From Bdellovibrionales bacterium (GTDB lineage: Bacteria > Bdellovibrionota > UBA1018 > CAIMNF01): a DNA stretch of 64,000 nucleotides. Both the position numbers and the translations under genes were made by a program. Location of the stretch: NCBI GenBank assembly GCA_018266375.1, contig JAFEAO010000006.1, positions 1 through 64,000 of the forward strand, read 5' to 3'. How positions within the stretch are numbered: the stretch's first letter is position 1; the number at the start of each line of letters is the position of its first letter. This document shows positions 34,236 to 44,197 of the stretch, piece after piece. The notes beneath the pieces were generated by a model. It made no database searches. It was not told the origin of the DNA and saw only the letters and a program-made list of their open reading frames with translations.

Positions 34236-36267
34236 TGGACTTCTCCTTAATGGAATGTGGTTGAACCGCATGATTTTTTGCAGTCGTATTTTGAACGCTT
34301 AAGCCGACCTGCACGAGGTTTGCTTCCGTTAAATCGATCGGGAGTCGGATCGTGAACTTCGTTCCGGCCTTTTGAGCGCTATCCACGCGAACCGTACCTT
34401 GGTGCGCTTCAATAAAAAATTTCGAGAGGTAGAGGCCGAGACCCGTACCTTTGACCTTTTGAGTGGTGTCGTTTTTCACGCGGTAAAAACGGCTGAAGAG
34501 GTTCGGAAGTTCTTCTTCCGGGATGCCGATGCCTTGGTCTTGAATGGTGACTTCCACGAACGAATCCACTTCGCGGGTTTCAATCGTGACTTGCGTTCCG
34601 CTTGGCGAATACTTGATCGCGTTGTCGATCAGGTTGTTCAAGACTTTACCGATCAGGTTTGAGTCAAATTTGATCGGGAACATCGGTTCAAAGTGTGTGA
34701 CGATTTGGATGCTCTTGCCTTGAGCCGAGAATCGGTGCTTCATCAGGATGCTTTCAAGCAATTGATTGATATCCTTGGCCTGAAGTTGGACGCGAACCCC
34801 TTGGTTGTCGATTTTAGTCAATTCGAGGAGAGACGAGATGAAGTGATTGAGATCTTCGTTGGCTAAGAGGATGTGGTTCATCATCTCATGGTCTTTGCTG
34901 GTGAGCTTATCGTTCAGAGCACGGCGCAAAGACTCGGTGAGGCCTTGGATGCGCGCCACCGGAGTTTTCAAGTCGTGCGTAACGAGTTGGAGGAAGTTTG
35001 TCTTCATTTCCTCGACTTCGAGGAGCATTTTGTTCTGCTTCTCTAGCTCGAAGCGTTTGCGGTTTTCCGAGTAGAGCCGAAGCGGAATCATCAAATAGAA
35101 ACTGAGTGCAAGCGACAAAAGCGGAGCGCCGAGCGGCAACCAGAATCCGCCGATTTTCGGTATGGGTTGGAACAAGAGGAATGAAACGCCGAATGTACCG
35201 ACAATGAGATAAAGCGTGAGGAGGATCAAGCGGCTCGGACGAACGCGGAAAGACGCGATGATGATCGAAAGTGATAAGATAAAGCAGAAAATCGCGAGCA
35301 ATGGTGTCGGAATGCCGATGATGCCCTGATGATTGATGATCGCATCCAAGGTGTTGGCTTGGACGAGGATCTTCGGTGTGAGACCGAAGTGCGAGAAAGA
35401 GTTGATCAACGTAAAATCGTTCGGGTTTTCACGCTGGAAAGTACCGACGAGCACGATCTTGTCCTTTAGCGTGCCTTCAGGAATACGGCCCTCGATCAAA
35501 TCGACAAACGAGTAGCGCGGGTATGAGAAAGTCTCATAGTTTGCGTCGTAGATCGTGCCGTTGTTTTGGTGCCAGCGGAGCAAGAAGTATTGAGCGTCGG
35601 CATCGACGCTGCGATAGGTGCCCGGAGGGTTTTGAATGCTTTCGATCGCGTAGATCTTGTTGGCGAGCGCCATCTCAAATGCTAAGCGATCGTACAAAGA
35701 GACGAGAGCGCGACGAGTGACCCTATCTTTACCGAATATCGTTCCATCGCGATGGGTGATGGCAATCGCTTGCGGGACTTGGTTCATTGGATATGGTGCG
35801 GTGACTTCACCGTTCAAATCAAACGGGATGCCGAGCATGAACGGTGAGCCTTGCGCGTTCAAGCGTACGGTCGAACGATAGAGATCCTGGACGAGTTCTT
35901 TTTCGAAGCTGCCCGGATCGATGCGCTGAACCTTATTGAAATCGATGTAATAGCCAACGGCGCCGACACCGTGCTCTTCCAATTTTTGAATGGCTTGGAG
36001 GTGATATTTGACCGGGAGAGGACTCATTTCATTAAGTTGGTTTACGGTTTGGTCGTCGATGGTCACGATGACGATTCGGTCATCGATCGGAGGTTTGACC
36101 GAGATCCATTGGCGAAGGTCGTAGAGCGGAGCTTCGATAAAATCGAGTGGGAAGGTCATGACCGATGCCGTGATGACGAGCGCGAGAAGGCCATGCAAGA
36201 GAGTCTCTTGCAGAGTCGGCAAAATTTTTTGAAATTTTGGGTTCGACTTCAACTTCACCGCGAGCAT
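34228..36267 (-). CDS. CHASE2-domain sensor histidine kinase
   Basis: Up to 679 residues. An N-terminal membrane helix (about 20-42) is followed by a periplasmic CHASE2 domain (about 45-305: IVIVTIDDQTVNQL, VGAVGYYIDF, LKDKIVLVGTF). Three more helices (about 310-390) precede HisKA with THDLKTPVARI (His near residue 431) and a HATPase domain (NLIDNAIKYSPSG, DQGIGIPEEELPNLFSRFYRV, GTGLGLYL). It senses an unknown extracytoplasmic signal and should phosphorylate the adjacent regulator. The ATG at 36267 overlaps a promoter-like -10; GTG at 36258 (codon 4) is an alternative start. Confidence 0.93.
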   Translation of the reverse strand: MLAVKLKSNPKFQKILPTLQETLLHGLLALVITASVMTFPLDFIEAPLYDLRQWISVKPPIDDRIVIVTIDDQTVNQLNEMSPLPVKYHLQAIQKLEEHGVGAVGYYIDFNKVQRIDPGSFEKELVQDLYRSTVRLNAQGSPFMLGIPFDLNGEVTAPYPMNQVPQAIAITHRDGTIFGKDRVTRRALVSLYDRLAFEMALANKIYAIESIQNPPGTYRSVDADAQYFLLRWHQNNGTIYDANYETFSYPRYSFVDLIEGRIPEGTLKDKIVLVGTFQRENPNDFTLINSFSHFGLTPKILVQANTLDAIINHQGIIGIPTPLLAIFCFILSLSIIIASFRVRPSRLILLTLYLIVGTFGVSFLLFQPIPKIGGFWLPLGAPLLSLALSFYLMIPLRLYSENRKRFELEKQNKMLLEVEEMKTNFLQLVTHDLKTPVARIQGLTESLRRALNDKLTSKDHEMMNHILLANEDLNHFISSLLELTKIDNQGVRVQLQAKDINQLLESILMKHRFSAQGKSIQIVTHFEPMFPIKFDSNLIGKVLNNLIDNAIKYSPSGTQVTIETREVDSFVEVTIQDQGIGIPEEELPNLFSRFYRVKNDTTQKVKGTGLGLYLSKFFIEAHQGTVRVDSAQKAGTKFTIRLPIDLTEANLVQVGLSVQNTTAKNHAVQPHSIKEKSNA

Positions 36268-36295
36268 GGTAGCATGTTGGCCCCACTAAAGTCAA
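36266..36295 (-). promoter_or_regulatory. Candidate promoter of the CHASE2 kinase-regulator pair
   Basis: On the minus strand TTGACT (36295-36290) and an extended -10 TGCTACCAT (hexamer 36271-36266) are 18 bases apart. The predicted start falls seven bases later at about 36259-36258, exactly where an in-frame GTG codon of the kinase begins. The 130-base gap up to the peptide-binding gene is otherwise AT-rich and without other structure that I can see. Confidence 0.4.
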
Positions 36296-36397
36296 AGTAA
36301 AACACTCAGGTAAAATGCATTCTTGCACCAAATTCATTAAATTAAAATTGTTTAAAAATTACGCTGTCTATAAATGTATGGCGGTTGGAGATCGGTG

Positions 36398-37951
36398 CTA
36401 GAGACGGACGTCTTTCAGGATCGGAATGCCCATGTGGTTGAAATAGATGTTCTGCACCTTTGGACTGACGAGTACGCCACGAAGTTCGGTAAAGAGCGGG
36501 GATATGATCGCCTCGTCCACGCAAACCACTTTTTGAGCCTGATAATAGGCGTTTGAGCGATCGGTGTGGGATGAAGCCTTCATGCCTTCATAAATCCATT
36601 GATCGAAAAACGGGTTCTCGAAGTGCATCCGATTCTGGCTGGCGTCGCCGCTATAAGGAAGCAGGAAGTCTTGAGGTGAGAGCACTTTCGCCGTCCAAGA
36701 AAGGAGAGTGGCGTTGTAATCGCCGAGGTTCATGTACGTCGTGTACTCTTGGTTTTGAAGAGCCGCGAGTTCGACGTTGATTCCGAGATTTTTTTGAAGT
36801 TGCGTTTGGATTTTCTTACCGATGGAATAGAATGGCTCTACGATTTCGGTGAGAAGGCGGAGTTTGAACTTTTTATCCGAGACGATGCCGGATTTTTTCA
36901 AGTACTCTTTTGCCTTCAGGATGTCAAACGGCAAGAAGGCGTCCTTCTCGGAACCCGGTAGTCCGCGCGGAATCAGTGTCGGGCTCAACTTAAAGAGATC
37001 GGAATTACCCTCGATGAGCTTTTTGCGATCGATCGCATGCAAAACGGCAAAGCGAAAGTCTTTGCTCGTCATCGGGTACTTACTCAAGTTCAATCCGAAG
37101 AGGTTGATCCGACGGAACTCGATCCACTGAAAGTCTTTTCGTTTTTGAAGTTTTTTGTACTGGTCGTTAGGCAGACCCACGAGGAAAGTAAAGTGACCGG
37201 ACTCGAATTTCTTCAGCGCTTCTTCGTGATTGACGACGACTTGAAAATCGATTTCATCCACGTTGGATTGATGACGATGATAGTGCGGGTTACGCTTGAA
37301 AACGATTTTCTTGCCAGTCTCGTAGGAGTCAAAGGTGTAAGGGCCGTTCGAGAGCATGATTCCCGCACGCCACCAGTTGTTACCGTATTTTTCGATTTGA
37401 TCTTTACGGACCGGAAACAGCGGCCAGAAGGCGGTGTTCACTTCCCAGCTTTGCATCGGACGTTTCAGCTTCACGACCAAAGTGCGATCATCGGTCGCCT
37501 TGATGCCGACGCCTTCCCCTGCCTTCATGGACCCGGCGTTGTATTCTTTCGCGTTTAAAATGTCGAAAAGGTAGTACACGTAAATCGAGGTCGATTGCGG
37601 GGAGAGAAGTCGCATCCAACTGTCCACGAAGTCCTGCGCAAACACCGCACGGCCGTCCGACCATTTAGCGTCGTCGCGGATTTTAAATGTATACTCTTTC
37701 ATGTCGGTTGATTTTTTCACGCCGACCGCGACTGCCGGCGCGATCCGCTGAGAAGGATACTCGTAAGCATACAAACCCTCTTGAAGATTTTGAACGTAAG
37801 GCGCTTCAGTGAGCGTGGCTTGACCGTTCCAATCGAGTGATACCGGAGCCGAGGTCACGCGGACGTTCAGGATTTTGAGTTTCGGCGGTGAAGCCGCGTT
37901 CGCGCACAAAGACACCGCAATGAGGATCACTAGCTTCAACTGTTTTTTCAT
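36398..37951 (-). CDS. ABC-type peptide-binding protein (SBP family 5)
   Basis: A 517-residue periplasmic protein with a signal peptide (cleavage near CANA). It has the OppA/DppA/MppA fold: YTFKIRDDAKWSDGRAVFAQDFVDSWMR early and FRFAVLHAIDRKKLIEG in the middle are the classic family signatures. No permease or ATPase genes lie next to it. Instead it starts directly after the stop of the penicillin-binding protein gene (TAA then ATG, with GAGGA inside that gene), so the two are cotranscribed. Binding of murein peptides is a reasonable inference. Confidence 0.9.
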   Translation of the reverse strand: MKKQLKLVILIAVSLCANAASPPKLKILNVRVTSAPVSLDWNGQATLTEAPYVQNLQEGLYAYEYPSQRIAPAVAVGVKKSTDMKEYTFKIRDDAKWSDGRAVFAQDFVDSWMRLLSPQSTSIYVYYLFDILNAKEYNAGSMKAGEGVGIKATDDRTLVVKLKRPMQSWEVNTAFWPLFPVRKDQIEKYGNNWWRAGIMLSNGPYTFDSYETGKKIVFKRNPHYHRHQSNVDEIDFQVVVNHEEALKKFESGHFTFLVGLPNDQYKKLQKRKDFQWIEFRRINLFGLNLSKYPMTSKDFRFAVLHAIDRKKLIEGNSDLFKLSPTLIPRGLPGSEKDAFLPFDILKAKEYLKKSGIVSDKKFKLRLLTEIVEPFYSIGKKIQTQLQKNLGINVELAALQNQEYTTYMNLGDYNATLLSWTAKVLSPQDFLLPYSGDASQNRMHFENPFFDQWIYEGMKASSHTDRSNAYYQAQKVVCVDEAIISPLFTELRGVLVSPKVQNIYFNHMGIPILKDVRL

Positions 37952-40309
37952 TTAATCCTCGACCTTCTGGTAGTTCGGAAGACAAGTTGATTTTTTAGGT
38001 TCGCGCCCGACGATGACTTTTTCAGTGGTGACCTGCGATTCAGGGCAGCTGCCTTCGGCTTTCTGTCCCGAATGCAAGTCGAGCCGCATATCGACGAGAT
38101 GCTCGCTCTCCGCAAACGGCATAGCCGGCTCGTACTGAAGAGCGTGGTTCATGATCTGAATCCAAATCGGGAAAGCCGCGACCGCTCCCGTGAGGTGGAT
38201 TTTCTTCGGTGCTTTGGGGTCTTTCTTCAAAGCCTCTTGAATCAAGCCTTGATCGAGGCCTACCCATACGAGAGTAGTGAGTTGAGGCGTGTAACCCACA
38301 AACCAAGAGTCGCGGTAATCATTGGTCGTGCCGGTCTTACCCGCTGCAGGACGATCGAACCCGAGGGCAGCTCCGAAAGAGGCGGTTCCGCCTTCGGCAA
38401 ACACCGCCTGCATGAGATTGGTCATCATATCGGCGATACCCGGATCGATCCGATTGCGCGGGCGATACTCCGTGCGGTAAAATTCGGATCCATCCGGATT
38501 TTGAATCGCTTTGATCACAAACGGCTGGTCTGCCTTGCCGTGATTGGCAAAAGTCATGTAGGCGTCGAGCACCTCCATCGGACTCAGCTCCACACTTCCG
38601 AGGGTCATCGATGGAACGAGCGGAAGCTGCGTTTCGATCCCGACCTGCGATGCCGTTTCCGCGATTTGCTTCAGGCCGATGCGTTTAGCCACGCGAGCCG
38701 CGGCCGTGTTGATCGACTTTGCAAGCGCGGTTTTTAAGGTTATCCAACCAAGCTTTTCTTTTTCATAGTTTTGAGGCTTCCATTCGGGTTGGCTTTTGTC
38801 ATAGGCCCATGCCCATTGCTCATCGAGGAGCGGGTACGCGGGTGTAAAAGCGTTTCCTTCCGGATCTTCAAACACGCGGAACGCCGTCGCGTACACGATC
38901 GGTTTAAACGTCGAACCAACCTGGCGTTTCATGTTCAAAATACGGTTGAAGTTACTTTGCGCGTAATTCCTCCCGCCAATCAGGGAGCGAATCTCGCCGG
39001 TCGATTGATCCACGGCTGCGACCGCACCTTGAAGTTCGACGAGTCCTTCGATCTTCAGGCGCTTTTCAAGAGCGATGAGTCCTGTTTGCAAATCGCTTTG
39101 CGCATTCTGATTCAAGTCGAGATCAAGCGTCGTGAACACTTGGAAGCCGAGTTCGGGCACCTCTTTTTCTTCAAACGTATCCGACAAAAGCTTGATTAAC
39201 TCAGCCTTAACGTAGTCGACGAAGTAAGGCGCACGATTGCCGGCCTGAGGCGCGTTCGCCAGACGTATGGGTTGAGTCAACGCTTCTTGGAACTGCGGCT
39301 CCGTGATTTTTTGGATTTCAAGCATGCGCTCGAGCACGTAACGTTGGCGAGTTTTGGCGCGATCCAAATGCTTGTACGGAGAATAAAATGCCGGCCCCTT
39401 GATGAGCCCGACGAGCATGGCGATTTCGCCCATATTCAGGTCACCCGGTTTTTTCCCGAAGAAGTATTTTGCGCCTTCGGAGAATCCGCGGATCTCGAGC
39501 GGTCCGATTTGACCGAGAAACACTTCATTCAGGTAGCGCTCGAAAATTTGTTTCTTGGTGTACTTGAACTCCAGCACCGGTGCCAGGAAGAGCTCGTTGA
39601 TCTTCATGAAGATGTTGCGGTTCCGGCGCTTCATCAAATTCTTCACAAGCTGCTGGGTGATCGTGCTTCCTCCCTGAGAGAGCGAGAGCGTTTTGATATC
39701 CATCAGGATCGCGCGGGCAAATCCGCGCGGGTCGATCCCGTGGTGTTCGTAAAAGTGATGGTCCTCGGCCGCTATGATCGCGTCCGGGATGGTCGGAGGG
39801 AACTCTTCGAACTTTAAGACTTCGCGAATCGGCGATCCTTCGCCGCTGTCGTTGTCCGAGTTCAAAGTCGCGATGAATTCGGGTTCGAGGTAGAAGTCAT
39901 TGACCGAGCCAATTTCGGAATCGACGGTTTCGAGGCCCGACGTCGGCTCCAATCCTTCAAAGTGGAGAGTGATCTTCTTATCCTTGAGCTGCAGAGTTTG
40001 ATGCTCGGGCGGAAGCAGGTAATCCGGATAGGTCGGGGAGTGGAGGGTGAAGCTCATGTCATTGCCCTGAATCGCCGTGGTGTAACCCAGTGCGCGAAGC
40101 TTCTTTTCGATGTAGCCGCGAGGCATGGGTGGCGCGATCCGAGTGACCTTGGAATAGATCCGGGTAGGAATGAATTCGGAGGGGCTATCGAAGGCCACTT
40201 CCACCTGTTTCAAGAGGTAGAAAAAATAGGCCACGAGGATCCCGATGACGCCCACCGCAGCGATGATCAGCGGAACCCGCTTTTTCGATAATTTCCTAAT
40301 TAAACTCAT
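37952..40309 (-). CDS. mrcB: Class A penicillin-binding protein (PBP1B-like)
   Basis: A 785-residue bifunctional peptidoglycan synthase. A short cytoplasmic tail and one membrane helix (about 14-33) come first. A UB2H-like region follows (about 60-140). The GT51 glycosyltransferase comes next, with AAEDHHFYEHHGIDPRG, GGSTITQQLVKN and KKQIFERYLNEVFLG. The transpeptidase has the active-site Ser in GSTFKP, the SIN motif and GKTGTTNDY. The ATG at 40309 has AAGGA upstream. The linked peptide-binding protein downstream is unusual for PBP1 genes. Confidence 0.94.
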   Translation of the reverse strand: MSLIRKLSKKRVPLIIAAVGVIGILVAYFFYLLKQVEVAFDSPSEFIPTRIYSKVTRIAPPMPRGYIEKKLRALGYTTAIQGNDMSFTLHSPTYPDYLLPPEHQTLQLKDKKITLHFEGLEPTSGLETVDSEIGSVNDFYLEPEFIATLNSDNDSGEGSPIREVLKFEEFPPTIPDAIIAAEDHHFYEHHGIDPRGFARAILMDIKTLSLSQGGSTITQQLVKNLMKRRNRNIFMKINELFLAPVLEFKYTKKQIFERYLNEVFLGQIGPLEIRGFSEGAKYFFGKKPGDLNMGEIAMLVGLIKGPAFYSPYKHLDRAKTRQRYVLERMLEIQKITEPQFQEALTQPIRLANAPQAGNRAPYFVDYVKAELIKLLSDTFEEKEVPELGFQVFTTLDLDLNQNAQSDLQTGLIALEKRLKIEGLVELQGAVAAVDQSTGEIRSLIGGRNYAQSNFNRILNMKRQVGSTFKPIVYATAFRVFEDPEGNAFTPAYPLLDEQWAWAYDKSQPEWKPQNYEKEKLGWITLKTALAKSINTAAARVAKRIGLKQIAETASQVGIETQLPLVPSMTLGSVELSPMEVLDAYMTFANHGKADQPFVIKAIQNPDGSEFYRTEYRPRNRIDPGIADMMTNLMQAVFAEGGTASFGAALGFDRPAAGKTGTTNDYRDSWFVGYTPQLTTLVWVGLDQGLIQEALKKDPKAPKKIHLTGAVAAFPIWIQIMNHALQYEPAMPFAESEHLVDMRLDLHSGQKAEGSCPESQVTTEKVIVGREPKKSTCLPNYQKVED

Positions 40310-40318
40310 TCTTTATCC

Positions 40319-40348
40319 TTGACCAAGATAGTATACGCCTCGTATTTT
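40319..40348 (+). promoter_or_regulatory. Candidate promoter of the outer-membrane protein gene
   Basis: TTGACC (40319-40324) and TATTTT (40343-40348) are separated by 18 bases. A leader of about 15 bases then carries AAGGAGAG seven bases before the ATG at 40371. It lies in the 61-base divergent gap to the penicillin-binding protein gene. Confidence 0.4.
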
Positions 40349-40370
40349 CGGCTCTCAAGGAGAGATCGAC

Positions 40371-41816
40371 ATGTTCAAGTTACGCGCAGCAGTATTTCCA
40401 TTTGTTTTTGGCTCACTTTTGATGGGGTTCTCGATGTCGGCGATGGCACTCGATCTCGACTGGCACGGACAACTGAGAGCGGAAACAAATTGGCTCTGGG
40501 GTTATTCCAACGGGAATTTAAAACCGAACGATACTTTGGATCACGGCTATTCCGTTTATCTGAACGGCGACACTCCTGCTTCATTCCAAAATTTATTCTT
40601 CGATCTTTCTCCGCGCGTGATTGTCAACGATAACGTCAGTATTAAGTCGGACCTCTGGCTCGGCACTCCGGACACCGGAATGTTTGGAAGCGATCAAGGA
40701 TTCACCAGCTACTACTTTACCTCGCACACCGGTAACGCGACCATCGTTGCAAATACTTTCTACGCCGAGATGGCGACCGACTTCGGTACGATCACCGTCG
40801 GCCGCGCTCCACTCAACTGGGGCTTAGGCGTGATCTGGAACTACGATGCATCCCGTTTCTACCGCATGCCTTCTACCGGCGACATGATCAAGATGACCAC
40901 CAAGCTTGGCGCGTTCCGTTTCAGTCCGGCAGTCGTCAAATATCGCCGAGGCACGAACTACGGAGGTTCGACCAGCGGTAACGGCACGATTCAGGGCAGC
41001 TCGGGCGTATCGGATTACTCCGTTGCACTTCAATACGCCAACGAAGACGATCAAATGGACTTGGGTGTTCTCTTCCTGCGTCGCCTCGCGGGTCCAAACT
41101 CAATAGTGACTACTCCGTATATTTCTACCGGCTACGCGTACAACGTATGGGACTTCTATGCCCGTAAGAATGCAGGCGCGTTCACGCTCGCGGCCGAAGT
41201 GCCGCTCGTTACGGGTTCGGTCGGCGGTCAAGATTACAGCACCGTTGCAGGTGCGGCAAAAGTCGACATTAAGCTCAGCGAGAAATGGAAAACAAAATTC
41301 AATTTCGGTATGGCAAACGGTCAAGGTAACACTTCGACCGTCAACGGTACCAAGTTGACCGCATTCTATTTCCACCCGGACTATCGTCCGGGTCTGGTGA
41401 TGTTTAACTACAATTTGCAGAACTTGTCGGATGGAGTCAAGTCTCCGTACGACAACCCGGTCACCAACGCGACTTTTTTCTCGGCAGCGATCGACTACGC
41501 TTCCGGCAAGTGGTCGCATGAACTCCTCGGTCTCTTCGCAAGCGCGGATAAGACTGCTGATGGCGTGAGTGCTTTCTACTTCAATAACAACTCGCACACC
41601 TATCAAGCAAACGCAGCCGGCGCAGCTCAGGAAAAAGGTCTCGGCTTTGAAATCGATTACTCTTTGGGATACGAGTGGGATGAAGCGATGCAACTCGGTT
41701 TGAATATGGGTCTCTACTTCCCGGGCAACTACTATAAATTTGCCAACGATGCGGTTAACACCAATAACCTCTCGACGATTTTCGGTAGCAGCGTAAACGT
41801 AAGAGTGATGTTCTGA
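40371..41816 (+). CDS. Outer-membrane beta-barrel protein, family not recognised
   Basis: A 481-residue protein with a signal peptide (cleavage at SAMA-LDLDWHG). The mature part begins with LDLDWHGQLRAETNW and alternates short aromatic-bordered beta strands throughout, with Asn/Gly/Ser-rich loops. It ends in VNVRVMF, with the C-terminal Phe that the BAM machine recognises. It looks like a porin or barrel of about 14-18 strands, but I cannot name the family. It has a strong ribosome-binding site and its own promoter; high expression is likely. Confidence 0.8.
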   Translation: MFKLRAAVFPFVFGSLLMGFSMSAMALDLDWHGQLRAETNWLWGYSNGNLKPNDTLDHGYSVYLNGDTPASFQNLFFDLSPRVIVNDNVSIKSDLWLGTPDTGMFGSDQGFTSYYFTSHTGNATIVANTFYAEMATDFGTITVGRAPLNWGLGVIWNYDASRFYRMPSTGDMIKMTTKLGAFRFSPAVVKYRRGTNYGGSTSGNGTIQGSSGVSDYSVALQYANEDDQMDLGVLFLRRLAGPNSIVTTPYISTGYAYNVWDFYARKNAGAFTLAAEVPLVTGSVGGQDYSTVAGAAKVDIKLSEKWKTKFNFGMANGQGNTSTVNGTKLTAFYFHPDYRPGLVMFNYNLQNLSDGVKSPYDNPVTNATFFSAAIDYASGKWSHELLGLFASADKTADGVSAFYFNNNSHTYQANAAGAAQEKGLGFEIDYSLGYEWDEAMQLGLNMGLYFPGNYYKFANDAVNTNNLSTIFGSSVNVRVMF

Positions 41817-41829
41817 TTCGTAATAGGCA

Positions 41830-43428
41830 ATGGGTCGGTTTCAGCCAGCACTTACGATACTTGGATGTGTAGCAGTCTTTTACCTGCTCAGCTCATTGCC
41901 AATTCAAAATTATTTTGTTTTTGCCGGATTCATAACCCTACTTCATTTCATTAAGAGGAGATGGATTTGGGAGTCTTTGATTCTCGCGTTTTTTGGTGCA
42001 TATCTTTGCTTTTCGGTGTTTTCCGAGCAATTAAACATTTCGATTTCGACTCGGACGCCCGACGGCGTTTACAATCAGCTCGCGACAAACTTGCTCAAAG
42101 GCAAGCTGTACGTTCCGACTGAACCCGTCGACGCTATCAAGAAGCTGAGCAATCCTTACCCGCCTCAATTGCGCATGGGTCTTCCGTTTGCTTGGGACCA
42201 AAGCTATTACAACGGACATTACTATCTTTATTGGGGCATCGCCCCCGTACTGACGTTTAATATTCCTTACTACCTTCTTACCGGGTCATTTCCGGCTGAG
42301 CGAATACAGGGTTTGTGGTTCGCGCTACTTGCCTTTATTTTCGCGTATTTTTTGATCAAGGAGTTGATCAAGAAACATACTGGTGACGATCCGGATCGCT
42401 TCGCTTCGTTTCTGATCGCGGGCGCATTCATTACCTGCACGGATTATGGCGGAGTCTCAAGACGGATCAACGTTTATGAAACCGCTATTTTTGCAGGTGT
42501 TGCGTTTTTGTTTGCCGGGTACTACGTGTTAGCGAGACGGGACGCGTCTCGAAAAGCGCCTGTTATCGCGGGGGTCCTGTTTGGGCTTGCATTTGCGAGC
42601 CGACCGACCGCGATATGTGGTGCACTAGTTTTGCCGGCGTTGATTCGAGATTGGCGCGCGTTTTTTAAAATTTGTGCGGGATTCGCTCCAGTTGGGTTGA
42701 TGGTCGCTCTTTATAATTACCTGCGTTTCGAGAACCCGTTTGAGTTTGGTTTTAAATATCAAATGTGCAATTTCGATATGTCCCAGTGGGGTTATAAAAC
42801 CACCAATGTTCTGTATGCTTTCGGATCGTATTTGTTTCAGCCTTTTTTTTCTCGTACTGATTTTCCGTTTTTGCGTAGAGAAGTTTTTGGCCAAAGTTGG
42901 CTAATTCCGAGACACGAATACATGAATGAGCCGATCGTCGGATTGCTTTTTCTGTGTCCGATGATTCTATTGACCATCCCGGCGCTGAACCGTGCGATCA
43001 AATGGAGAGAGCATGCCGTTCTCTACATGTTCATGCTGGCGGGTTTTGCGAGCATGCTGATCAACAGTATCGCGGGCGTGAGTCAGAGGTATTCGGCGGA
43101 GTTTGCATCATTTTTTGTAGCTGCTACACTGATCGCTGTTTTTGTGGCTGCTCCGCGGACTCGAAGTTGGTTTTGGCGGATACCGGTGACGGGCCTCATC
43201 CTCTATTCGATCAACGCGTCTTACTTTGTTTCGTTCTCAATTTGGCCCACGCAAATCGCTTCGATGAGTCCGCGGGCCTATGCCGCCTTGGTCCGATTTT
43301 ACTCCCCCCGAACTGCATCACAGCAGCCACCCGTTCGATCATATGTCCCCGCATGGTATACTCCCGAACTATTGATGCGACGTGATCGGTGCGAATCTCC
43401 GAGACAGCCACCGATGAGTAGGATTTAA
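41830..43428 (+). CDS. GT-C-like polytopic membrane protein
   Basis: A 532-residue protein with about eleven membrane segments. An extracytoplasmic stretch after the second or third helix (STRTPDGVYNQLATNLLKGKLYVP) and GLPFAWDQSYYNGHYYLYWGIAPVL resemble the acceptor-site loops of GT-C family (PMT/ArnT-like) mannosyl- or glycosyltransferases, as does LFGLAFASRPTAICGALVLPALI. The start ATG is 13 bases after the outer-membrane protein stop. The strands of composition are richer in T than the neighbours, as is common for membrane proteins. It ends four bases from the convergent SDR gene. Substrate unknown. Confidence 0.6.
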   Translation: MGRFQPALTILGCVAVFYLLSSLPIQNYFVFAGFITLLHFIKRRWIWESLILAFFGAYLCFSVFSEQLNISISTRTPDGVYNQLATNLLKGKLYVPTEPVDAIKKLSNPYPPQLRMGLPFAWDQSYYNGHYYLYWGIAPVLTFNIPYYLLTGSFPAERIQGLWFALLAFIFAYFLIKELIKKHTGDDPDRFASFLIAGAFITCTDYGGVSRRINVYETAIFAGVAFLFAGYYVLARRDASRKAPVIAGVLFGLAFASRPTAICGALVLPALIRDWRAFFKICAGFAPVGLMVALYNYLRFENPFEFGFKYQMCNFDMSQWGYKTTNVLYAFGSYLFQPFFSRTDFPFLRREVFGQSWLIPRHEYMNEPIVGLLFLCPMILLTIPALNRAIKWREHAVLYMFMLAGFASMLINSIAGVSQRYSAEFASFFVAATLIAVFVAAPRTRSWFWRIPVTGLILYSINASYFVSFSIWPTQIASMSPRAYAALVRFYSPRTASQQPPVRSYVPAWYTPELLMRRDRCESPRQPPMSRI

Positions 43429-43432
43429 GAAT

Positions 43433-44197
43433 TTATCCCCGGATTTTTTTGTAACTTCGCGCCGCGAGTGATTCGAATAACGGCCGCGGAAGCATCTTGA
43501 TAATGGGATAGATCCATCTCCAAGTTCTTGGAGCGGCGACGAAACGTTTTTTATTCAAGATGCCGTCCACGAATACCACAGCCGCATCGCCGGGTTTTGC
43601 AAGCAAAGGCATTTTACCTTTGTTCTTCTTGGTCATCTCGGTATCGATAAATCCGGGCGCGACGTCGACAACCGCGACACCGTAAGGAATAAGGTCGAGA
43701 CGCATCGTCTCGAGATGGACCGCAAGTGCCGCCTTTGAAGTCGAGTAGGGGCCGGCGGTCGGCATCCCGCGTGCGGCGGCGATCGAAGTCACGCCGCAGA
43801 GAGTGCCTGACTTGCGTTTGACCATTCGGAGTTTCATAAGCTCTAAGCCCTGAATCGCGGCCATGATGTTGACCTGGAGGCATTGCTTGGTTGTGGCCCA
43901 GGCATCGTCGTTAAAATTCGAACGACCTGTTACGCCCGCGTTTGCGATAAAAATAGTTGCACCATCGAGCACATCGTCGGTTTCGAGCAATACTTTCCCG
44001 AACTTTTCTTCGTCGGCGACGTCGATTGGCACGGTCAAGACTTTCGAAGCGCCGGCTTGCATGCAAAGTGCTTTTACTTCTTCGAGCTTTTCTTGACGGC
44101 GCGCCATGAGGGCAAGGGTATGGCCGCGTTTCGCGAATTCAATTGCAATAGCTTTGCCGATACCATCGCTTGCACCGGTGAGAATTACCTTTTCCAT
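43433..44197 (-). CDS. Short-chain dehydrogenase/reductase
   Basis: A classical SDR of 254 residues from the ATG at 44197, which overlaps the stop of the upstream epimerase (TGATG) and has AAGGA eight bases before it; an ATG nine bases earlier is also open. Visible are the Rossmann TGASDGIGKAIA, NAGVTG, and the catalytic YSTSK. The C-terminal WRWIYPIIKMLPRPLFE is typical of the DltE/FabG-like lipid-associated subgroup. Substrate unknown. Confidence 0.88.
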   Translation of the reverse strand: MEKVILTGASDGIGKAIAIEFAKRGHTLALMARRQEKLEEVKALCMQAGASKVLTVPIDVADEEKFGKVLLETDDVLDGATIFIANAGVTGRSNFNDDAWATTKQCLQVNIMAAIQGLELMKLRMVKRKSGTLCGVTSIAAARGMPTAGPYSTSKAALAVHLETMRLDLIPYGVAVVDVAPGFIDTEMTKKNKGKMPLLAKPGDAAVVFVDGILNKKRFVAAPRTWRWIYPIIKMLPRPLFESLAARSYKKIRG

